Shown here in pieces: positions 7,827 through 16,539 of a DNA stretch of 64,000 bases; the first letter of the stretch is position 1, and each line of letters starts with the position of its first letter. The notes beneath the pieces were generated by a model that was not told where the DNA came from, did no database searches, and was given only the letters and a program-made list of their open reading frames with translations. Location: positions 1,612,001 to 1,676,000 of the forward strand of contig NZ_LT634361.1 of the NCBI RefSeq assembly GCF_900119795.1, written 5' to 3'. The position numbers were made by a program, and so were the translations under genes. Source of the DNA: Tenacibaculum maritimum NCIMB 2154 (lineage in GTDB: Bacteria; Bacteroidota; Bacteroidia; Flavobacteriales; Flavobacteriaceae).

Positions 7827-9533
7827 TTAAAGCTCTAAATGAAATGTTTTTCTAAGTAAATCGATAAAAGGATTCTTTTCTTTAAGCTTTTCATATTTCT
7901 CTTGAGGGGTATAGGCAAACTTTTTTTCAACAACCTCGCTAATGGTAATTTGAATATGAATCCCATAGTTATTTAATCGCTCCCTTAGAAAACGAAGTAA
8001 CTTGGGTTTTCCTCGTTCTAATTGATCAGACATCAATTTATTGGGTAAAGAGTAATTAACGTTAAACCCTTTTTGTAATTGAGGTTTTCCTGCTGAAATG
8101 ATAGAAGCAATACTCTTTTCTCCTTTGTCAATTAGTTTGAAATAGTACTTCTTCCAAGTTTCCTCTAATTGCTCTTGCGTAAATAAGTCTTTAGGATAGT
8201 TATCAAAGTTTTCTTCTAAATCAATAGTTTTTTTATCGTCTTTTTTCTCGTGAACGCTTTTTAAAGAGAGAGAAGAAGATCTTCTACGAACTCCCTCTAG
8301 CTGTGTTTTTTTAGGCTTGGTAGTACTTTTAACAACTTCTTCTATTTTTTCAATAGTAGAAGGTTTTACTGTTACTTCTGGCTCTGAAGTCCTTATTTTC
8401 TTTTTAGTTAGAGCAGGTGAGAGTGCTGTAAAAAAAGTTGCAGGAATTATGTAGTTACTGGATTTTTTTTTTGCTCCATCAAAAGTGATAGAGGCTATTT
8501 GCATTAAGGTTAATTCCACCAGTAATCGCTGATTTTTACTGCCTCTATATTTTAAATCACAATCATTAGCTTTGTCAATAGCTGGTAATAAAAATTGCAT
8601 ACTAGCTTTAGTTGATTGTTCTAAATACTTTTTCTTTGTATTATCACCAACCTCTAGTAAATTAATAGTAGCATTGTCTTTAGCCACTAATAAATCTCTA
8701 AAGTGAGAAGCTAAGCCATTTATGAAATGATGTCCTTCAAAGCCTTTTGAAAGAATAGTATTAAAAGCCATCAATACCTCGGGTATTTTGTTGCCTAATA
8801 ACAAATCTGTCATATTAAAGTAGGTATCGTAATCAAGAACATTTAAGTTTTGAGTAACCGCATCCCTCGTTAGATTATTTCCTGAAAAGCTAACAACTCT
8901 ATCAAAAATAGATAGTGCATCTCTCATAGCTCCATCAGCTTTTTGAGCAATGATGTGCAAAGCATCATCTTCAGCAGTTATATTTTCTTTAAGAGAAATA
9001 CTTTTTAAGTAATTTTTAGCGTCTAAAACTCCTATTCGTTTAAAATCAAATATTTGACAACGAGATAGGATGGTAGGTATAATTTTGTGCTTTTCTGTAG
9101 TGGCTAGAATGAAAATAGCGTGGGCTGGGGGTTCTTCTAATGTTTTTAGGAAAGCATTGAAAGCAGCTTGTGATAGCATATGGACCTCATCAATGATATA
9201 TACCTTATATTTTCCTGTTTGCGGGGGGATGCGAACTTGATCTGTTAAATTACGAATGTCATCAACAGAGTTATTGGAAGCAGCATCGAGTTCGAAGATG
9301 TTAAAAGCAAAATCTTCATCGTTATGAGTGGCATCTTCTTGATTTATCCGTTTGGCTAAAATGCGGGCACAAGATGTTTTTCCTACTCCACGAGGGCCTG
9401 TAAATAACAGAGCTTGCGCTAAATGATTATTCTTTATAGCATTTTCTAACGTATTGGTAATAGCTTGTTGCCCAACTACATCTTCAAAATTTTGAGGACG
9501 ATATTTACGTGCTGATACTATAAAGTGCTCCAT
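7827..9533 (-). CDS. dnaX: DNA polymerase III subunit gamma/tau
   Basis: Clamp-loader ATPase of the replicative polymerase, 568 residues. Visible motifs: Walker A GPRGVGKT (46-53), Walker B YIIDEVHML, FLKTLEEPP, sensor 1 LATTEKHKI and the SRC motif (SRCQIFDF). Between Walker A and ELDAASNN (residues about 61-80) there is none of the four cysteines that form the zinc module in E. coli DnaX; I recall this as usual for Flavobacteriia. Domain III runs to about residue 355, followed by a charged linker and a C-terminal tau-like region. A run of ten A residues at codons 354-357 could produce a short gamma-like form (see separate entry). A good -33/-7 promoter lies just upstream. Confidence 0.95.
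   Translation of the reverse strand: MEHFIVSARKYRPQNFEDVVGQQAITNTLENAIKNNHLAQALLFTGPRGVGKTSCARILAKRINQEDATHNDEDFAFNIFELDAASNNSVDDIRNLTDQVRIPPQTGKYKVYIIDEVHMLSQAAFNAFLKTLEEPPAHAIFILATTEKHKIIPTILSRCQIFDFKRIGVLDAKNYLKSISLKENITAEDDALHIIAQKADGAMRDALSIFDRVVSFSGNNLTRDAVTQNLNVLDYDTYFNMTDLLLGNKIPEVLMAFNTILSKGFEGHHFINGLASHFRDLLVAKDNATINLLEVGDNTKKKYLEQSTKASMQFLLPAIDKANDCDLKYRGSKNQRLLVELTLMQIASITFDGAKKKSSNYIIPATFFTALSPALTKKKIRTSEPEVTVKPSTIEKIEEVVKSTTKPKKTQLEGVRRRSSSLSLKSVHEKKDDKKTIDLEENFDNYPKDLFTQEQLEETWKKYYFKLIDKGEKSIASIISAGKPQLQKGFNVNYSLPNKLMSDQLERGKPKLLRFLRERLNNYGIHIQITISEVVEKKFAYTPQEKYEKLKEKNPFIDLLRKTFHLEL
8463..8472 (-). other. A10 slippery run inside dnaX
   Basis: The coding strand reads GC, ten A, then TCCAGTAACTAC. 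The annotated frame gives Ala354-Lys-Lys-Lys357-Ser. One extra A (or a -1 ribosomal shift) gives Ile-Gln-stop, a product of about 359 residues. One A fewer gives Asn-Pro-Val-Thr-Thr-stop. Both alternative frames end almost at once, exactly after clamp-loader domain III. Thermus thermophilus makes its gamma subunit by transcriptional slippage at a similar A-run; its use here is inference. Confidence 0.5.
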
Positions 9534-9557
9534 TAATTGCTATCTAATTTGAAAGGG

Positions 9558-9588
9558 CAAATGTAGGTATCTAAAAGCTGAATTACAA
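9558..9588 (-). promoter_or_regulatory. dnaX promoter (-33 TTG / -7 TACATTTG)
   Basis: On the minus strand TTG (9588-9586) is followed after 20 bases by TACATTTG (9565-9558), an exact TAnnTTTG box 24 bases before the dnaX ATG. Confidence 0.6.
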
Positions 9589-9718
9589 ATTGGATTCTTA
9601 AGAAAATAGTAAAGTTGTAAACAAATTGTATGAATTTTAGTTTTCATACGACGAAACCAACAAATAAGATTTAATAACAGTTTTTAAGTTATTTACTAAA
9701 CCAATTCAGTTATATAAA

Positions 9719-10369
9719 ATGAAATATTTAAAAATTCTTACGAGTGTTGTAATAGCCTTATTTCTAGCAAATTTTATTACGAAAAAGAAAGAAATAAATC
9801 AACATGAAATAGGTTCAAAGATGGAGCAAACAAGTAAGGTTGCTTATTTTGCAAGTGGTTGCTTTTGGTGTGTAGAAGCTATTTTTGAAAGCGTAGAAGG
9901 TGTAAATGAAGCTGTTTCAGGATATGCAGGAGGACATACAAAATCGCCAACTTATCAGACAATAGGAACAGGACGTACAGGGCATGCTGAAACAGTTGCT
10001 GTATATTACAATCCTGAAAAGGTAACCTATGAAACATTAGTAAATATATTTTTTGGTTCTCATAATCCGACTACTAAAAATGGACAGCATCCTGATTATG
10101 GAACCCAATACCGTTCAATTGCTTTTTATACGGATCTTTCTGAAAAGAAAATTATAGCACAAATTATAAAAAAATTAAATGAGAAGGTGTACGATGGGAA
10201 GATAGTAACGGAAGTAACAAAGTTGACTCAATTTTTTCCAGCAGAAGAATACCATCAAAATTATGAGAAATTACATCCTGATAATCCATATGTAAGAAAT
10301 GTATCTGTACCTAGATTGAATAGGTTTAAAAAGAAATTTCCAAATATTTTAAAAATGAAGGAACACTGA
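9719..10369 (+). CDS. msrA: Peptide methionine-S-sulfoxide reductase MsrA, exported or membrane-anchored
   Basis: Repairs oxidised methionine (S-sulfoxide) in proteins. The catalytic motif GCFWC is at residues 47-51, and the rest matches the family (SGYAGG, TGRTGHAETV, DYGTQYRS, FFPAEEYHQNY). Unlike a plain cytosolic MsrA, it has about 35 extra N-terminal residues with a hydrophobic stretch (residues 4-20) after MKYLK. There is no lipobox cysteine, so it is probably a signal anchor or cleaved signal placing the enzyme in the periplasm. Total 216 residues. No msrB is next to it. It converges with lysA across a shared terminator. Confidence 0.92.
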   Translation: MKYLKILTSVVIALFLANFITKKKEINQHEIGSKMEQTSKVAYFASGCFWCVEAIFESVEGVNEAVSGYAGGHTKSPTYQTIGTGRTGHAETVAVYYNPEKVTYETLVNIFFGSHNPTTKNGQHPDYGTQYRSIAFYTDLSEKKIIAQIIKKLNEKVYDGKIVTEVTKLTQFFPAEEYHQNYEKLHPDNPYVRNVSVPRLNRFKKKFPNILKMKEH

Positions 10370-10486
10370 TGGCGTTTGGATAAGATAAGCTTTGGGGGTG
10401 CTTATACTTGAAGGGATAGGAGTGTTTCTTTATTTTTTAAGGTTAATTTTTAGTTTTTTCGAGTGTGTAATTTAGTATTACACATA

Positions 10487-10516
10487 AAAAATACCACTTG
10501 GGGGAGTGGTATTTTT
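10487..10516. terminator. bidirectional terminator between msrA and lysA
   Basis: An 8-bp perfect stem (10491-10498 with 10505-10512) is flanked by A-run and T-run that extend it. It ends at the lysA stop codon, so it fits both convergent genes. Confidence 0.7.
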
Positions 10517-11722
10517 TTATTTTATAACAAGTTCTTGATTCCTAATAAGATCTTCAAAGGTTTCTCTTTTTCGAATGAGATAGTCTTTTCCATTGTATAA
10601 CATTACTTCAGCAGGGCGATAACGCGAATTGTAATTTGAAGCCATAGAAAAACAATATGCTCCTGCATTATGAAAGCACAAGATATCATTTTCAGCAATT
10701 TCATTTATTTTTCTGTTAGTACCAAAAGTATCTGTTTCACAAATATATCCTACGATGGAATAGTAACGTTCTCTTCCTTTAGGATTAGAGAGGTTTTCAA
10801 TATGGTGATAAGCATCGTAAAACATAGGACGTATGAGGTGATTTAACCCGCTGTCAATACCTGCAAAAACAGTAGATGTAGTTTGTTTGATTACATTTAC
10901 CTTAGCTAAAAAATATCCTGCTTCACTTACTAGAAACTTGCCAGGTTCAAACATTAGAGTAAGCGCTCTTCCGTATTCTTTACAAAAATTATTAAATCGT
11001 TCTGAAAGTTGCTTGCCTAATTGCTCTATATCGGTAGAAACATCTCCTTTTCGATAAGGAACTTTAAAGCCGCTTCCAAAATCAATAAAACGAATGTTTT
11101 TAAATTCTCTTGCCACATCAAATAAAATATCAGAAGCTCTTATAAATGTATCAATATCTAAAATATCGGAACCTGTATGCATGTGAATTCCATTTATATG
11201 CATCCCCGTATTTTGAACGACTCTTTTGATATGAGGCACTTGGTGAATTGAAATCCCAAACTTAGAATCGATATGCCCCACTGAAATTTTGTTATTTCCT
11301 CCAGCCATGATATGTGGGTTGATTCTTATACAAACGGGAATTTTAGGATGTTTCTGACCAAATAATTCTAAGATAGATAAGTTGTCAATATTAATTTGAA
11401 CGCCAAGTTTGGCAACTTTTTCTATTTCTTCTATGGATACTCCATTAGGAGTATAAATAATATCACTAGGATTGAATCCGGCTAAGATGCCTAATTTAAC
11501 TTCCTGAATAGAAACCGTGTCTAATCCTGATTTTTCCTTATGGAATATTTTTAAGATATTAATATTAGACAATGCTTTTGCAGCATAATTTATTTTTACA
11601 TTTTTAACCTTATTGAATGCTCTTGTGATACGCTTGTATTGCGAAATAATTTTATCAATATTATAAACATATAAAGGACTTTCATATGTTCTTGCTAAAT
11701 GTAATAATGTTTGTCTATCCAC
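10517..11722 (-). CDS. lysA: Diaminopimelate decarboxylase
   Basis: PLP-dependent last step of lysine synthesis, cytosolic. Fold-type III barrel: the PLP lysine is in INYAAKALSN (about residue 49). HMHTGSDI, FIDFGSGFKVPY and the substrate motif EPGKFLVSEAGY follow, and the second-domain cysteine motif appears as YICETDTFG. At 401 residues the length is normal. The start codon is GTG at 11722, supported by an exact -7 box 24 bases upstream. dapD, an earlier enzyme of the same pathway, lies at 35.6 kb and is not linked. Confidence 0.94.
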   Translation of the reverse strand: MDRQTLLHLARTYESPLYVYNIDKIISQYKRITRAFNKVKNVKINYAAKALSNINILKIFHKEKSGLDTVSIQEVKLGILAGFNPSDIIYTPNGVSIEEIEKVAKLGVQINIDNLSILELFGQKHPKIPVCIRINPHIMAGGNNKISVGHIDSKFGISIHQVPHIKRVVQNTGMHINGIHMHTGSDILDIDTFIRASDILFDVAREFKNIRFIDFGSGFKVPYRKGDVSTDIEQLGKQLSERFNNFCKEYGRALTLMFEPGKFLVSEAGYFLAKVNVIKQTTSTVFAGIDSGLNHLIRPMFYDAYHHIENLSNPKGRERYYSIVGYICETDTFGTNRKINEIAENDILCFHNAGAYCFSMASNYNSRYRPAEVMLYNGKDYLIRKRETFEDLIRNQELVIK

Positions 11723-11745
11723 TTTATTTTGTATTTATGTATCAA

Positions 11746-11753
11746 CAAAATTA
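11746..11753 (-). promoter_or_regulatory. TAATTTTG -7 box for lysA
   Basis: Exact TAnnTTTG match on the minus strand, 23 bases before the GTG start of lysA. Confidence 0.45.
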
Positions 11754-11841
11754 GAAAAAGTAAAGAAGTTAGGTTATTTATTTAAAAAATAAAACATATT
11801 CATTTGTATTTGTGAAAAAACATACAATAGGTTACCAAAAA

Positions 11842-11876
11842 AAATAAACTCCTACTGTTTTAGTAGGAGTTTATTT
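11842..11876. terminator. hairpin terminator downstream of pepT
   Basis: A 15-bp perfect stem (11842-11856 with 11862-11876) has a 5-base loop and A/T-rich outer ends, 18 bases past the pepT stop. It separates pepT from the lysA promoter. Confidence 0.75.
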
Positions 11877-11893
11877 CATGTAAATTTAAACGT

Positions 11894-13132
11894 TTATTGG
11901 AATTTAGTAGCTACTTTTTGAGCAATTCCTACAATTACTTCCGTTGCTTTTACAATACTTTCAGCTGGAACATATTCATAGCGTCCATGAAAATTATGTC
12001 CTCCTGCAAAAATATTAGGACAAGGCAATCCTTTATAGGATAGTTGAGAACCATCCGTACCACCTCTAATAGGCTTAATTAAAGGAGTAATTCCCATATC
12101 TTTCATAACTTCTTCAGCAATATCAACAATATGCATTACAGGAGTTACTTTTTCTTTCATGTTAAAATACTGATCTTTTATTTCGATTTCAATCAATTCT
12201 TTACCTAATTTTTGATTTATATCTTTGGCAACTTGTAACATTTGAGTCTTACGTTGTTCGAATAAATCTAGATCATGATCTCGGATGATATATTGCAAAG
12301 TAGTTTGCTCTACTTTTCCATTCATGTTATGCAAATGGAAGAAACCTTCGTATCCAGTAGTTTGTTCAGGAACTTCATTGGCAGGTAAACTATTAATAAA
12401 TTCACTAGCTATGGTCATAGAGTTTATCATTTTCCCTTTAGCATAACCAGGATGTACTATTTTTCCGTTAATAGTCACTTTTGCTCCAGCAGCGTTAAAG
12501 TTCTCGTACTCTAATTCTCCAATTTGACTACCGTCCATGGTATATGCCCATTCTGCACCAAATTTTTCTACATCGAATAAATGAGCTCCTTTTCCAACTT
12601 CTTCATCAGGAGTAAAACAAATACGTATTTTACCATGTTTGAGTGTTGGGTTTTGAATTAAGTATTCCATAGCAGAAACTATTTCAGTAACCCCCGCTTT
12701 ATCATCAGCTCCTAAAAGAGTAGTTCCGTCTGTAGTAATTATTGTTTGTCCTTTATATTGTAATAAGTCTTCAAAATAATCAGGAGATAGCACAATGTTT
12801 TCTTCTTGATTTAAAAGGATATCTTTTCCGTCATAATTTTTATGAATTTGAGGCTTTACATTAGCACCTGTAAAATCAGGGCTTGTATCAATATGAGCTA
12901 CAAAACCAATTGTTGGTACTTCATAATCTAAATTACTAGGTAAGGTGGCCATGATGTAGCAATTATCATCTAAAGTTACATCTTCCATACCAATTTGCTT
13001 TAGCTCTTCTACTAATATTTTAGCTAAATCCCATTGTTTTTCTGTGCTAGGAAAAGCAGGGTTGTTAGGATCGGACTCTGTATCAACCGTTACATATTTA
13101 ACAAAACGATCAATGATATGTTGTAAGTTCAT
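11894..13132 (-). CDS. pepT: Peptidase T (tripeptide aminopeptidase)
   Basis: Cytosolic di-zinc M20B aminopeptidase that trims the N-terminal residue from tripeptides. Zinc-site and catalytic motifs are present in order: GFVAHIDTSPD, LLGADDKAGV, CFTPDEEVGKGA, the dimerisation-domain histidine region VHPGYAKGKM, then GGTDGSQLSYKGLP and the final FAGGHNFHGRYE. At 412 residues it has normal length. It sits downstream of a lipoprotein and a DUF3810 gene on the same strand, but a -7 box 20 bases before its ATG suggests its own promoter. Confidence 0.95.
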   Translation of the reverse strand: MNLQHIIDRFVKYVTVDTESDPNNPAFPSTEKQWDLAKILVEELKQIGMEDVTLDDNCYIMATLPSNLDYEVPTIGFVAHIDTSPDFTGANVKPQIHKNYDGKDILLNQEENIVLSPDYFEDLLQYKGQTIITTDGTTLLGADDKAGVTEIVSAMEYLIQNPTLKHGKIRICFTPDEEVGKGAHLFDVEKFGAEWAYTMDGSQIGELEYENFNAAGAKVTINGKIVHPGYAKGKMINSMTIASEFINSLPANEVPEQTTGYEGFFHLHNMNGKVEQTTLQYIIRDHDLDLFEQRKTQMLQVAKDINQKLGKELIEIEIKDQYFNMKEKVTPVMHIVDIAEEVMKDMGITPLIKPIRGGTDGSQLSYKGLPCPNIFAGGHNFHGRYEYVPAESIVKATEVIVGIAQKVATKFQ

Positions 13133-13152
13133 TTTTGTATATTTAAGAAAGG

Positions 13153-13160
13153 CAAAAGTA
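13153..13160 (-). promoter_or_regulatory. TACTTTTG -7 box for pepT
   Basis: Exact TAnnTTTG match on the minus strand, 20 bases before the pepT ATG and just past the stop of the upstream lipoprotein gene. Confidence 0.45.
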
Positions 13161-13168
13161 AAAAAATA

Positions 13169-13732
13169 CTATTGATTTAGTTCTATTAGCTCTATTAATT
13201 TGATAGCTTCACAAAAGCGCTTGTCAACTAGAGAGTCTCCATAAACTTCTGTTTTAATATGTATGAAGTTATCTGAGTTTGTTTTTATAAAAAGATTTAG
13301 AATATGATAGGTATATTTACCTCTTTTTCCTTTTGCTAGGTTAAAATAAGAAACTCGTTTAAAGAACGAAAAAGATCTTGATTTTAAAATATGTAATTGC
13401 TCTGCTTTGCTCTGCTTCTCCATTTTTTTTTGAAAGTCAACATCGAAATTAATTGGGTTATGAATAATTGTTACATCTATCAAAGTACTTTTAGTAAGGC
13501 TTTTGGTTGTATCAGCGGTATATATTGAAGATTGCGTATTATCATAATATAATTTGGTTTTCCAATGCTTTGGTATTTTCATATTGAATAAACCTCGAAC
13601 ATCAGCGTGCTTTTTTAAATTAGAGTAAGAAGTTTTATGATTACAATTAAACTCTGTTTGTAAATCAGATGTAGTATTACAAGAACAGACAGTAATAACG
13701 AGTGAGAGTAGAAGAAAGTATGGGGACTTCAT
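13169..13732 (-). CDS. Putative lipoprotein of unknown function
   Basis: A 187-residue protein I do not recognise. The chosen start at 13732 gives a type II signal peptide: MKSP, a hydrophobic run and a lipobox-like VCSC, so the mature lipoprotein would begin at Cys19. The longer open frame to 13780 would add 16 hydrophobic residues and overlap the previous gene. The mature part has a KIPKHWKTKLYYD segment and mixed beta pattern that recalls PsbP-like lipoproteins of Bacteroidota, but this is weak. The start is 1 base from the stop of the DUF3810 gene, so the pair is an operon. Confidence 0.6.
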   Translation of the reverse strand: MKSPYFLLLSLVITVCSCNTTSDLQTEFNCNHKTSYSNLKKHADVRGLFNMKIPKHWKTKLYYDNTQSSIYTADTTKSLTKSTLIDVTIIHNPINFDVDFQKKMEKQSKAEQLHILKSRSFSFFKRVSYFNLAKGKRGKYTYHILNLFIKTNSDNFIHIKTEVYGDSLVDKRFCEAIKLIELIELNQ

Positions 13733-13733
13733 A

Positions 13734-14807
13734 TTAAGAATGATTATCATTGAAATAAGAAATAAGTAAATCAACAACATAATTATAAGATGCTATTCCA
13801 TTTACTTGGTTGTTTGCTTTTAAATAAGAATTATACCCTTTTTTTAATAAAGGTTCAATAGGATTTTCATATTGCTTCCAAAAGTTATTAGCATTTTGGA
13901 AGTCTTTGATAATACCTTTGTGTACTGTTTTCCAGAGTTTTTTGGCAAGTAATTTATCTCTTCTTCCTAAATCATACAAACACTTAACCAAAGCCATTCT
14001 ATAGCCAGCATAATTAAAGTAAATATCGTTATTAAATATTGCAGCTAAGAAACCAACGAAATTAGCTTCATTTTCAGCAGCAAATCCGATTTGATGAGCA
14101 ATTTCGTGAGTGGTAGTAAGTAAGCTTCCTGTTTTAGGAATCATGTCATTAACTTGGGCTTCTCCTGTGATGGGGTTTAGGTATCCTGAAGTTCCGTTAT
14201 AAGATTGAAAAAGGCTTACTAAAGAACTCTTTATAGAAGGGGTGGTGTAAGTGAATTGAGGATATATATAAGCGGCATTCTTATAACCATTACTAGCCTT
14301 CATGTAAATTTCTTTATAGGTATATGGAATTACTACCTTTACAGTATCATTTTGGGTGATTTTAAATTGTAATTTATTGGTTTTTGAAATGAGTTTTTTC
14401 ACTACCTTAACTAATGCTTCTGTACTATATTTAGTTTGAGTATATCCTAAGCTTTTAGCTAAAGGCTCTCGAAAATAATTAAGTCCCCAAAAAGCATAAA
14501 AACAAAAATAAAGTACAGATAAAAAAGCTGTAAAGCTTAATAAGGAGGTTTTGAAGTGTTGAAACTTATTCTGAATAAGCTTGTAAAATGAGCGAATAGC
14601 ATAAGTGAGTAACATGATTCCTAAAAAATCACCAAAAGAAAAAGGAATCCACCCAAAAAGAATTCTAAAGAAAGAAGAGATATACGGATAAATACCTGTT
14701 GAGTAATAAGTTTCTACCCAATTAGGCTGTTGGCTTACAAATTGCACTAGTGCAATTTGTACTCCTAGTAAAATAGTTAAAATGAAGTTTCTTCTTTTGT
14801 TTTGCAT
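13734..14807 (-). CDS. DUF3810 membrane protein, zinc-protease-like
   Basis: A 357-residue protein. The N-terminal ~115 residues contain three likely membrane helices (about 8-24, 55-75, 88-108). The remainder is soluble and presumably periplasmic. It has a zinc-metallopeptidase motif, HEIAH at 234-238, followed 7 residues later by ENEAN (245-249), as in gluzincins where a downstream Glu is the third ligand. I recognise this as the DUF3810 family of Bacteroidota. No substrate is known. It is followed with 1-base spacing by a lipoprotein gene and then pepT. Confidence 0.75.
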   Translation of the reverse strand: MQNKRRNFILTILLGVQIALVQFVSQQPNWVETYYSTGIYPYISSFFRILFGWIPFSFGDFLGIMLLTYAIRSFYKLIQNKFQHFKTSLLSFTAFLSVLYFCFYAFWGLNYFREPLAKSLGYTQTKYSTEALVKVVKKLISKTNKLQFKITQNDTVKVVIPYTYKEIYMKASNGYKNAAYIYPQFTYTTPSIKSSLVSLFQSYNGTSGYLNPITGEAQVNDMIPKTGSLLTTTHEIAHQIGFAAENEANFVGFLAAIFNNDIYFNYAGYRMALVKCLYDLGRRDKLLAKKLWKTVHKGIIKDFQNANNFWKQYENPIEPLLKKGYNSYLKANNQVNGIASYNYVVDLLISYFNDNHS

Positions 14808-14932
14808 CGGTGTAAAAGTAGAAAACTATTTTGAAAGTTATGAGGTTATCAACAGATTAATAACAATTAATTTGACAGAAAATGTGGATAAAGAAATTTG
14901 AAAATGGGCTTAAAAATATCAATCTAAAAAAT

Positions 14933-14940
14933 TACATTTG
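14933..14940 (+). promoter_or_regulatory. TACATTTG -7 box directly before dnaB
   Basis: Exact TAnnTTTG box ending 5 bases before the dnaB ATG. If used, the transcript would be leaderless or nearly so. No TTG is seen at the usual -33 spacing, so support is moderate. Confidence 0.4.
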
Positions 14941-14945
14941 CTGCT

Positions 14946-16466
14946 ATGGAAAAAACACAGCCCGTTAGAGGAAAAAAGGTAGATAAAGCAAGGGTGGTTA
15001 ATTTAGAGAAAGGAAAAATTCCACCACAAGCTTTAGAGTTAGAAGAAGCTGTTCTTGGAGCAATGATGATTGATAAGAAAGGAATTGATGAAGTAATTGA
15101 TATATTACATCCTGAAGCCTTTTATGATAAAAGACATCAAGAAATATATGCCGCTATTTACACGTTATTCCAAAACTCAGAGCCAATTGATTTATTATCG
15201 GTATCCAATCAGTTAAAAAAGGATGCTAAATTGGATATTGCGGGAGGAGATTTTTATTTAATAGGATTAACTCAAAAAGTAGCTTCATCAGCGCATATAG
15301 AATTCCATTCACGTATTGTATTGCAAAAATATATCCAACGTAAATTAATTACTATATCTAGTGAAATTATAGAAAATGCTTACGACGAAACAGTGGATGT
15401 ATTTGATTTATTAGACGATGCAGAAGGGAAACTTTTTGAAGTAACTCAAGGAAACTTAAAAAAAGGATCTGAAGGAGCAAGTGATTTAGTTCGTCAGGCA
15501 TTGGCAAAAATTCAAGAAATTTCTAATAAAGAAGGAATGAGTGGTTTGGCAACAGGTTTTACTAAACTAGATGCGCTGACCTCTGGATGGCAACCTTCTG
15601 ATTTAATTATTATAGCGGCTCGTCCGGGTATGGGTAAAACCGCATTCGTAATATCTATGGCAAAAAATATGGCTATAGACTTCGGGCATGCGGTAGCGTT
15701 GTTTTCTCTGGAGATGTCTTCAGTACAATTGATTACGCGTATGATTTCATCAGAAACAGGATTGACCTCAGAAAAACTTCGTAAAGGAAACTTAGAACCT
15801 CATGAATGGGAGCAGTTAAATGTAAAAGTAAAGCGCCTATCGGATGCTCCTATATTTATAGATGACACACCGGCTTTATCTATTTTTGATTTAAGGGCAA
15901 AAGCCCGTCGTTTGGTTTCGCAGCACGATGTTAAAATATTAATTATAGATTATTTGCAGTTAATGACAGCAGGTGGGGCAGGAGGAAACCGCGAGCAAGA
16001 AATATCTACTATTTCTCGTAATTTAAAAGCGTTAGGAAAGGAGTTAAACATTCCGGTAATTGCATTATCTCAATTATCTCGTGCGGTAGAGACTCGCGGG
16101 GGAAGTAAACGACCATTATTGTCAGATTTACGTGAATCTGGGGCCATTGAGCAAGATGCTGATATTGTATCGTTTATTTTTAGACCTGAATATTATGGAA
16201 TGACAGAATGGGATGATGATGATCATTCATCGTGTGAAGGACAAGGAGAATTTATTGTAGCAAAGCATCGTAATGGTGGTCTGGATAATATTCGATTGAA
16301 ATTTACAGGACATTTAGCAAAATTCTCTGATTTGGAAGAAGGCTTTAGTAGTGAATTTCAATCGAGTATGAATACAGGTTTTAGTGAAGAAATACCGTCT
16401 AGTAGTTTCCCATCAGCATCTGATGCCTTTGGAACACAAGATGATGGTGGAGATGTGCCGTTTTAA
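14946..16466 (+). CDS. dnaB: Replicative DNA helicase
   Basis: Hexameric 5'-3' helicase that unwinds the fork. The N-terminal collar domain (about 25-130, starting IPPQALELEEAVLGAMM) and the RecA-like C-terminal ATPase domain are both present. Walker A is ARPGMGKTA (about 226), Walker B is ILIIDYLQLM, and LSQLSR and the SDLRESGAIEQDAD region follow. A low-complexity Ser/Asp tail ends the 506-residue protein. There is no intein. It is divergent from the DUF3810 operon. Confidence 0.96.
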   Translation: MEKTQPVRGKKVDKARVVNLEKGKIPPQALELEEAVLGAMMIDKKGIDEVIDILHPEAFYDKRHQEIYAAIYTLFQNSEPIDLLSVSNQLKKDAKLDIAGGDFYLIGLTQKVASSAHIEFHSRIVLQKYIQRKLITISSEIIENAYDETVDVFDLLDDAEGKLFEVTQGNLKKGSEGASDLVRQALAKIQEISNKEGMSGLATGFTKLDALTSGWQPSDLIIIAARPGMGKTAFVISMAKNMAIDFGHAVALFSLEMSSVQLITRMISSETGLTSEKLRKGNLEPHEWEQLNVKVKRLSDAPIFIDDTPALSIFDLRAKARRLVSQHDVKILIIDYLQLMTAGGAGGNREQEISTISRNLKALGKELNIPVIALSQLSRAVETRGGSKRPLLSDLRESGAIEQDADIVSFIFRPEYYGMTEWDDDDHSSCEGQGEFIVAKHRNGGLDNIRLKFTGHLAKFSDLEEGFSSEFQSSMNTGFSEEIPSSSFPSASDAFGTQDDGGDVPF

Positions 16467-16539
16467 AATAAGATTGGTTCAGAAATAATTTTGTAGCTTT
16501 GACAAGCTTGTTTATTTATAGATAAAGACAAATATTTAT

